Positions 5,520 to 9,869 of a DNA stretch of 9,869 nucleotides are shown piece by piece. Below the pieces are notes generated by a model. The model had not been told where the DNA came from. It saw only the letters and a program-made list of their open reading frames with translations, and did no database searches. Position 1 is the stretch's first letter; every line of letters begins with the position of its first letter. Both the position numbers and the translations under genes were made by a program. Origin of the DNA: Mycoplasmatota bacterium (GTDB taxonomy: Bacteria; Bacillota_I; Bacilli_A; RF39; UBA660); contig JAAZDL010000032.1 in assembly GCA_012512795.1 (NCBI GenBank), positions 1-9,869 of the forward strand. The letters are read 5' to 3'.

Positions 5520-6163
5520 TCATTTTCCTCTCCTTTCATTAATAAAACCCCATTACTTGTTCCTAATCTAGTAGCACCTAACTCTAAAAAAGTAACAGCT
5601 TCTTCATAAGTTTTAATACCTCCCGATGCTTTAATTTCCAAAGTTTCAGATGCATGCTCTTTCATTAATTTTACATTTTCAACAGTTGCTCCTTCATTTC
5701 CAAAACCTGTAGATGTCTTTATAAAATTAACAAATGTTTCATTACATATTTCTGTCATTTTGATTATTTCATCTTTTTCTAAATAGCAAGTTTCAATTAT
5801 TACTTTTAATATTTTACCTTTTATAGCATCTCTGATACTTTCTATTTCTTTTTTTACATATTTATAATCTTTGTTTTTAAGAGCTCCTATATTAATTACC
5901 ATATCAATTTCATCTGCACCATTTTCTATTGCATTTGTAGCTTCAAAGACTTTTGTTTCTAAAGTATTTGTTCCTAAGGGAAATCCAATAACAGTGCATA
6001 CTGCTACATTGCTTTCACTAAGTATTTCGCTAGCAAGACTAACATAATATGGATTAACACATACAGAAGCAAAATTATATTCTAGTGCCTCGTTACATAA
6101 TTTAATTATGTCATATTTACTTGAGTATGCTTTTAAATTTGTATGATCAATATTACTATTCAT
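5516..6163 (-). CDS. deoC: Deoxyribose-phosphate aldolase
   Basis: DeoC cleaves 2-deoxyribose-5-phosphate into glyceraldehyde-3-phosphate and acetaldehyde in deoxynucleoside catabolism. The 215-residue TIM-barrel protein is the usual length. The active-site residues are visible: D87 in EIDMVINIGALK, the Schiff-base lysine K149 in NFIKTSTGFG, and K178 in EIKASGGIKTYEEA. The phosphate-binding end GATRLGTSNG is also present. The start is ATG 6163-6161 with SD AAAGGAAG 7 bases upstream. An in-frame TTG at 6181 lies ahead of that SD and is rejected. The gene lies between a tyrosine-type T-box and tyrS, and its TGA overlaps the tyrS ATG, so it is cotranscribed and translationally coupled with tyrS. 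The use of TGA as a stop argues for the standard code. Confidence 0.95.
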   Translation of the reverse strand: MNSNIDHTNLKAYSSKYDIIKLCNEALEYNFASVCVNPYYVSLASEILSESNVAVCTVIGFPLGTNTLETKVFEATNAIENGADEIDMVINIGALKNKDYKYVKKEIESIRDAIKGKILKVIIETCYLEKDEIIKMTEICNETFVNFIKTSTGFGNEGATVENVKLMKEHASETLEIKASGGIKTYEEAVTFLELGATRLGTSNGVLLMKGEENE

Positions 6164-6182
6164 TATTATACTTCCTTTCAAA

Positions 6183-6390
6183 TAAAAAGGTACCTTTATA
6201 AAGGACGAATAAAAATCCGTGGTACCACCTTAATTTATAGATGTAATCTATCTTAAATACTATATAGCGTAACCTATTAAAGCTCTAAAATATGTAACTT
6301 CATTAATAATAATTATTAGTTTTCACCTAACACTAATTCTCTTTAAAACTATTTATTAACTACTTCTATTTCTTCATCACTTACACGAAA
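6183..6390 (-). promoter_or_regulatory. T-box leader (tyrosine type) upstream of deoC-tyrS
   Basis: The minus-strand leader has the T-box AAGG-UGGU-ACC-ACGGA at 6231-6216. Its partners ACGGA/TTCGT (6209-6205) and AAGG/CCTT (6204-6201) form the antiterminator with the 7-base bulge. The bulge UGGU pairs with ACCA, the 3' end of a tRNA with discriminator A such as tRNA-Tyr. Upstream are stem I hallmarks (GTGATGAAGAAATAGAAGTA, AGAG, GGTGAAAACTAATA). A likely specifier UAC (Tyr) followed by A lies at 6296-6294. The alternative terminator pairs the T-box GGTACC (6226-6221) with GGTACC (6194-6189) before five Us (6188-6184). Uncharged tRNA-Tyr should stabilise the antiterminator and turn on deoC and tyrS. 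The T-box itself is firm; the specifier position was read by eye. Confidence 0.92.
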
Positions 6391-6419
6391 AGTATAACTT
6401 ATTAATTAAAATTTGTCAA
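6391..6419 (-). promoter_or_regulatory. Promoter of the T-box-deoC-tyrS transcript
   Basis: TTGACA (6419-6414) and TATACT (6396-6391) are 17 bases apart on the minus strand, close to consensus. Transcription would start near 6384. The -35 begins only 6 bases after the stop of the upstream LRR gene. Confidence 0.8.
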
Positions 6420-6425
6420 TTATAT

Positions 6426-7751
6426 TTATTCTGGCAAAAATGTAACTGTTGCCTTGTCAAAACTATCACATGCATTTTTATAATATTTTACTTGACTTGC
6501 TTTTTTATTTATAGTAATTGTATTCCTCTTATCAAAGCAATGAGAAAATACTGTATCTAGACCGTTGCCTATACTTATAGTAACATCAGTATTATAAAAT
6601 GATCTAGTAGATATAATTTTTAAACTATTTGGGAAAATAATTGTTTTGTCGCTTTTAAAACTATCAAAAGAATTAGAAGCAAGATACTTTAAAGTATCTG
6701 GAATTGCTAAAATACTATTTATCTCTAAATCAGCAAAAGCATATTCATTAACTCCAATAGTTCCATATGCTATTTTAGTAGTGGTTTTAGTTGCTCTAAC
6801 AATCCAAGTACCTGCTTTATTATACAAATTGTCATTAATAGATTTAAAGTTTTGATTATTAACATTAACAATTATTTTTTCTAAATTAATACATAATCTA
6901 AATGGATCATGCCATCGATTCATAGATGCACACCCCATAGGATCGTCAAACCCATCTGGCAAACCTTGAATATCAGCAAAAACATTATAACTTTCAGACC
7001 CATAAGTTTTTAATCCCGTTCCTATATATACAGTAACCAATGGTTGATTATTATAAAATGAGTTTGCAACTATTGTTTCCACACTATCAGGTAATGTTAA
7101 TGTTGGTCCTATTTGATTACTAGAAAATGCATGACTATTTATATTTATTACTGTATTTGGAAAGTTAACAGTTGTAAAAAGGTTGTTCTGAAAAGCAGAA
7201 GCACCAATTATTTCAACACCCACTGGAAATGTTACATTAGTTAGTTGCATACTAGCAAAAGCATAAGATCCTATTGTTTTTGTTGTAGGCTTTATATTAT
7301 TCGCAGCAGATTGTGTACCTGAAACTAAAGTTGCTCCATCTGCTGTATATATTGCATTATTATAAACAATATAATTAGGATTGTTTTTAACTATAAAAGT
7401 TGTTAATGTTGGATTAGCATAAAAAGGGTTATTTGTAATAGTTACAACACTTTTTGGAATTTCTACACTTATTAATTGGTTATTATAAAAAGCTGATGAA
7501 CCTATTGCTTTAACAACTGTACCATATATCTTCGAAGGTATTACTACATCTCTAGGACATACTGGATTTGTTGATACATTGTTTTCATAATCATAATAAT
7601 CTGTTATGGTTCCTGTTGTACTGTTAAATGCAAAACAATTAGGTGATGTTGATGGCTCTAACGGACAATCATCACTTTCAATAAGTTTCCAAGGTTGAGT
7701 ATAAGTACCTTTACCTTCAATTACTGCACAATCAATATATATTGAGTATAT
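6426..7751 (-). pseudogene. BspA-type leucine-rich repeat surface protein, 3' part after frameshift
   Basis: An open frame of 441 codons runs from 7751 to the stop at 6428-6426 but has no start of its own; the first ATG (7250) has no SD. It continues the N-terminal piece encoded at 8149-7721 in another frame. It opens with YIDCAVIEGKGTYTQPWKLIE, a Cys-bearing linker, then has BspA-like (LRR_5) repeats with the pattern I-G-x-x-A-F...L-x-x-V-x-x-P. Examples are AIGSSAFYNNQLISVEIPKSV, IGSYAFASMQLTNVTFPVGV, IIGASAFQNNLFTTVNFPNTV and YAFADLEINSILAIPDTL. Such proteins are usually exported and bind host or other microbial surfaces. The C-terminus (KATVTFLPE) has no LPXTG motif, membrane anchor or basic tail. 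No terminator follows before the T-box promoter. Whether the gene is dead, phase-variable or misassembled cannot be decided here. Confidence 0.75.
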
Positions 7752-8149
7752 CTAACACCATTATCATTAGACTCTGGCGAAACAATATATTTTAAAGGGG
7801 ACTCAGGACTAATAACATACTTTCCTCCTGTACCTGATGTCATAGTCCAATATTTTAATCCATTAAATAAATATGTATCTCCTTCTTCGTTTTTTGAAAC
7901 TTTAAATTCAAATAAGTTTAAAAAACCACTTTTTTTAAGACCTAAAGCTTCACTTGATTCAAAAGTACTTCCATTATATGAATATTTGCTGTTATCTTGT
8001 ACTATGAAGTTTTGATAATTTTTAAACTTATTTATATAATTATTAGTACTGCTTGTAGCACTATTATATGTAACCAAAGTTTTTGCCTTTACTAAGGGTG
8101 ATATTAACAATAGTAACACTATTAATATAATTTTTATTTTATTTTTCAT
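7721..8149 (-). CDS. Secreted LRR surface protein, 5' part ending at a frameshift
   Basis: This 142-codon frame begins at ATG 8149 with SD AGAGGC. It encodes a clear signal peptide: KNKIKI, a long hydrophobic core, and a likely cleavage after VKA (residue 22). The mature part is Ser/Asn/Tyr-rich and has a short internal repeat, YVISPES then YIVSPES (about residues 110-126). It ends RYTQYILIVQ and stops at 7723-7721. The other frame continues naturally as QYIDCAVIEGKGT if two bases are removed from the (AT)4 run at 7735-7742 (or one base added nearby). So this is the N-terminus of the LRR protein encoded at 7751-6426, an intact product of about 570 residues. As it stands, the product would be a short secreted fragment. 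I do not recognise the N-terminal domain. Confidence 0.7.
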   Translation of the reverse strand: MKNKIKIILIVLLLLISPLVKAKTLVTYNSATSSTNNYINKFKNYQNFIVQDNSKYSYNGSTFESSEALGLKKSGFLNLFEFKVSKNEEGDTYLFNGLKYWTMTSGTGGKYVISPESPLKYIVSPESNDNGVRYTQYILIVQ

Positions 8150-8183
8150 AATTGCCTCTTTTCATCTATTATTATCTTTATAA

Positions 8184-8212
8184 AGTATATCATTTTTATT
8201 TAACTACTTCAA
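8184..8212 (-). promoter_or_regulatory. Promoter of the LRR protein gene
   Basis: TTGAAG (8212-8207) and TATACT (8189-8184) are spaced 17 bases on the minus strand, with TG one base before the -10 (TGATATACT, extended -10). Transcription would begin near 8177, about 28 bases before the start codon. Confidence 0.65.
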
Positions 8213-8221
8213 TTAATAAAT

Positions 8222-8251
8222 AAAAAAAACTTAATATTAATTAAGTTTTTT
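8222..8251 (-). terminator. efp intrinsic terminator
   Basis: AAAAAACTTAAT (8224-8235) and ATTAAGTTTTTT (8240-8251) form a 12-bp stem with a 4-base loop. On the minus strand it is followed by further Ts to 8222. It starts 2 bases after the efp stop codon. Confidence 0.85.
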
Positions 8252-8252
8252 A

Positions 8253-8810
8253 TTATGCTCTACTAAAATATTTTCCATCACGAGTAGTTATAATAATTTC
8301 ATCATCTACGCCTATAAATAAAGGCACTTTTACAACCATTCCTGTTTCAATTGTAACATCTTTTTGAGCACCACTTGTAGTATTACCTTTTACAGCTTCA
8401 GTAGCACTTATAACTTTATAAGAAACTTTCTCTGGTAAGGAAACTCCAATTACTTCACCTTCATAGTCCATTACTTCAACATCTATTCCTTCTTTTAAAT
8501 ATTTAGATTCTTCTTCTAGCATAGATGCTGATATTTCTGTTTGTTCATATGTACTATTGTCCATAAACACATATGCATCTCCAGTAGTATATAAATAAGA
8601 AAGTTGATTTTTTCTCACATCAGCTTTTTCTAATTTAATCCCAGCACTAAATGTTATTTCTTGAGTTGTACCTGCTCTTAAATTTTTAAGTTTAGTTTTA
8701 ACAAAAGCACTTCCTTTACCAGGTTTAACATGTTGAAACTCAACAACTTGATAAAGAACACCGTCATGTTTAATAGTCATTCCATTTTTAATATCATTAA
8801 CATTAAACAT
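8253..8810 (-). CDS. efp: Translation elongation factor P
   Basis: EF-P binds between the P and E sites of the ribosome and relieves stalling at polyproline. The 185-residue length and the whole sequence fit the family: N-terminal KOW-like domain (MFNVNDIKNGMTIKHDG), then the tip loop FQHVKPGKGSAFV with the lysine that is modified in many bacteria (K32 region). The OB domains end with the C-terminal signature VKVPLFIGVDDEIIITTRDGKYFSRA. The loop KPGKG is the Bacillota type. No modification enzyme is visible in the window. The start is ATG 8810-8808, 3 bases after the rpmG stop, with SD AGAAAGG lying in the rpmG C-terminus. The two genes therefore form a translation-related operon from the rpmG promoter. 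Confidence 0.97.
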   Translation of the reverse strand: MFNVNDIKNGMTIKHDGVLYQVVEFQHVKPGKGSAFVKTKLKNLRAGTTQEITFSAGIKLEKADVRKNQLSYLYTTGDAYVFMDNSTYEQTEISASMLEEESKYLKEGIDVEVMDYEGEVIGVSLPEKVSYKVISATEAVKGNTTSGAQKDVTIETGMVVKVPLFIGVDDEIIITTRDGKYFSRA

Positions 8811-8813
8811 AAA

Positions 8814-8981
8814 TTATACCTTTCTTTCTTTATGTAATGTAGTTTTGTTACATCTAGAACAAAACTTTTTTACTTCTAATTTACCTTCAGTATTTTGCTT
8901 GTTTTTACTAGTGAGATAATTTATCTCTTTACAGATAGTACACTGTAAAGCAACGCCTTCTCTATTTTCCTTTTTTGCCAC
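8814..8981 (-). CDS. rpmG: 50S ribosomal protein L33 (bL33), zinc-ribbon form
   Basis: The 55-residue basic protein starts MAKKENREGVALQCTICKE and has two CxxC pairs (C14/C17 and C41/C44) that bind zinc. It ends FCSRCNKTTLHKERKV, as in L33 of Bacillota. The start is GTG 8981-8979, 8 bases after the strong SD AAGGAGG (8996-8990). An in-frame ATG at 9005 would add eight residues, but it lies before the SD and gives a non-family N-terminus, so it is rejected. It is the first gene of the rpmG-efp pair. The presence of both cysteine pairs makes this the zinc-dependent form. Confidence 0.95.
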   Translation of the reverse strand: MAKKENREGVALQCTICKEINYLTSKNKQNTEGKLEVKKFCSRCNKTTLHKERKV

Positions 8982-9010
8982 TTGGAATCCCTCCTTTTTG
9001 TACATTTTGA

Positions 9011-9039
9011 ATTATAACAAATATTACTATAGTTTACAA
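9011..9039 (-). promoter_or_regulatory. Promoter of rpmG-efp
   Basis: TTGTAA (9039-9034) and TATAAT (9016-9011) are spaced 17 bases on the minus strand, with an extended -10 (TGTTATAAT). Transcription would start near 9004, just upstream of the rpmG SD. Confidence 0.8.
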
Positions 9040-9078
9040 GTATAAATTAGTTTTTATGTTTGTTTTATTTTGCTTTTA

Positions 9079-9087
9079 TGTTAAAAT
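9079..9087 (+). promoter_or_regulatory. Extended -10 promoter of the FabG-like SDR gene
   Basis: TG-T-TAAAAT at 9079-9087 is an extended -10 identical to the one at 1718-1726. A weak -35 (TTTGTT, 9059-9064) lies 17 bases upstream. Transcription would start near 9094, 15 bases before the ATG. The promoter is divergent from that of rpmG. Confidence 0.65.
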
Positions 9088-9108
9088 AATTGCGAAAAGA
9101 GGAAAGCT

Positions 9109-9849
9109 ATGAATAACAAAGTAATGCTAGTAACAGGATCAAGTATTGGTCTTGGAAATAATATAATATATGAAGCTGCTAAAAGTGGATATGATGTAAT
9201 TATAAATTATTTAACTCATGAAAAAGAAGCGTTTGAATTAAAAAATAAAGTTGAAAAGGAATTTAAAATAAAGACTCTTTGTATTAAATGTGATATTACT
9301 AAAGAAGAAGATATTAAGAATATGGTCAATAAAATAGTAAATACATATGGAAAAATAGATGTTCTTGTAAATAATGCTAGTATTTCTAAAGATAATGAGT
9401 TTAATTTAAAAACTAAAGAAGATTTCGTTAAAGTATTAGAAGTAAATACAATTGGAACTTTTTTAATTAGTAGAGCTATTGGAAATGTTATGTTAAACCA
9501 AAAACAAGGGAAAATAATTAATATATCCTCTAATAATGCTATTGATTCATATTATGAATATAGTCTTGATTATGATGCTTCTAAAGCAGCTGTTATAAAT
9601 CTAACTCATAATTTAGCTAGTCATTATGCTCCTTATATAAATGTAAATTGTATTTGCCCTGGATGGATAAATACATCAATAAATAATGAAATAAGTGAAG
9701 AATTTAAAAAGAAAGAGTTAAATAAAATACTACTTCGTAGATTCGCAGAGCCTAAAGAAATAACTGACTTAGTATTATTTCTAGCTAGTGAAAAATCTAA
9801 TTATATTAACGATAGTGTTATTAAAATTGATGGAGGAATAAAATGTTAA
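9109..9849 (+). CDS. FabG-like short-chain dehydrogenase/reductase
   Basis: The 246-residue protein is a classical SDR of FabG size. It shows the nucleotide-binding T9-G-S-S-I-G-L-G16, the NNAS motif at 88-91, N113, the catalytic serine in NISS (S141), and Y155-D-A-S-K159. The PG motif (184-185) and the C-terminal DGG also fit. The NY after strand 2 (residues 33-34) suggests NADPH use. Its likely role is 3-oxoacyl-ACP reduction or a similar carbonyl reduction; SDRs are too diverse to be sure. One difference is a longer stretch between the serine and the tyrosine (SNNAIDSYYEYSLDYDASK) than in typical FabG, which weakens a plain fabG call. The start ATG has SD AGAGGAAAG. Its end overlaps the next gene's start by 7 bases with an SD inside it, so it opens an operon running off the window. 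Confidence 0.85.
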   Translation: MNNKVMLVTGSSIGLGNNIIYEAAKSGYDVIINYLTHEKEAFELKNKVEKEFKIKTLCIKCDITKEEDIKNMVNKIVNTYGKIDVLVNNASISKDNEFNLKTKEDFVKVLEVNTIGTFLISRAIGNVMLNQKQGKIINISSNNAIDSYYEYSLDYDASKAAVINLTHNLASHYAPYINVNCICPGWINTSINNEISEEFKKKELNKILLRRFAEPKEITDLVLFLASEKSNYINDSVIKIDGGIKC

Positions 9850-9869
9850 AATTAAATAATGAAATTATA
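9843..9869 (+). CDS. Start of a further gene, truncated by the window end
   Basis: An ATG at 9843 overlaps the last 7 bases of the SDR gene and is preceded by a good SD (GGAGGA, 9832-9837, 5-base spacing). The nine visible codons read MLKLNNEII. That is too short to name. A lipid-synthesis enzyme would suit the context, but this is a guess. Confidence 0.5.

Noticed and set aside
6164..6181. TTG start for deoC six codons upstream
   Set aside because: It lies before the SD AAAGGAAG, which correctly serves ATG 6163.
6646..6855. Plus-strand frame opposite the LRR repeats
   Set aside because: Antisense shadow; the minus strand has a clear repeat pattern here.
8982..9005. ATG start for rpmG eight codons upstream
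   Set aside because: It precedes the SD AAGGAGG and adds a non-family N-terminus; GTG 8981 gives the standard MAKKENREG.

Overview
The window is a very AT-rich, gene-dense bacterial chromosome segment. TGA is used as a stop (deoC) and TGG for Trp, so the standard bacterial code fits and the Mycoplasma code does not. The gene set is low-GC Bacillota/Tenericutes-like: tmRNA, a T-box leader, EF-P, small zinc-ribbon L33, BspA-type leucine-rich-repeat (LRR) surface protein, short intergenic gaps, and a tmRNA tag ending in a Phe-Ala type tail as in Mollicutes. My best inference is an uncultured host-associated member of the Bacilli/RF39-like lineages. This is inferred from gene content, not from a phylogenetic marker.

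Layout, left to right. (1) 1-535: a minus-strand fatty-acid operon, acpP then the start of accB, with a promoter overlapped by a perfect inverted repeat. (2) 537-890: ssrA (tmRNA) on the minus strand with its own terminator and extended -10 promoter. (3) 976-1692: a CDP-alcohol phosphatidyltransferase, divergent from ssrA, with a consensus promoter placed so close that its mRNA should be nearly leaderless. (4) 1751-2669: a two-gene operon encoding a membrane-anchored extracellular thioredoxin-like protein and a membrane-anchored PTS EIIB-like domain that has lost the phosphorylated cysteine. (5) 2698-4241, minus strand: a CPBP intramembrane protease followed by a metallophosphoesterase homologue that has lost several metal ligands. 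(6) 4309-6419, minus strand: a tyrosine-type T-box leader controlling deoC and then tyrS; tyrS carries a frameshift near its N-terminus. (7) 6426-8149, minus strand: a secreted LRR protein gene split by a frameshift at a short AT repeat. (8) 8253-8981, minus strand: rpmG-efp operon. (9) 9109 to the end, plus strand: a FabG-like short-chain dehydrogenase and the first codons of a further gene.

The themes tying the window together are lipid synthesis and membrane biology (ACP, AccB, phospholipid head-group transferase, FabG-like SDR, several anchored proteins) and translation (tmRNA, TyrRS with T-box, L33, EF-P). Most intergenic regions are fully explained by a terminator plus a promoter. Several terminator hairpins are built from the last codons of the gene they end. 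No mobile element, CRISPR array, tRNA gene or phage gene was seen. The points most worth following are two apparent pseudoenzymes, the unusual T-box-deoC-tyrS arrangement, the near-leaderless phosphatidyltransferase mRNA, the hairpin in the tmRNA tag template, and two frameshifts in otherwise intact genes.
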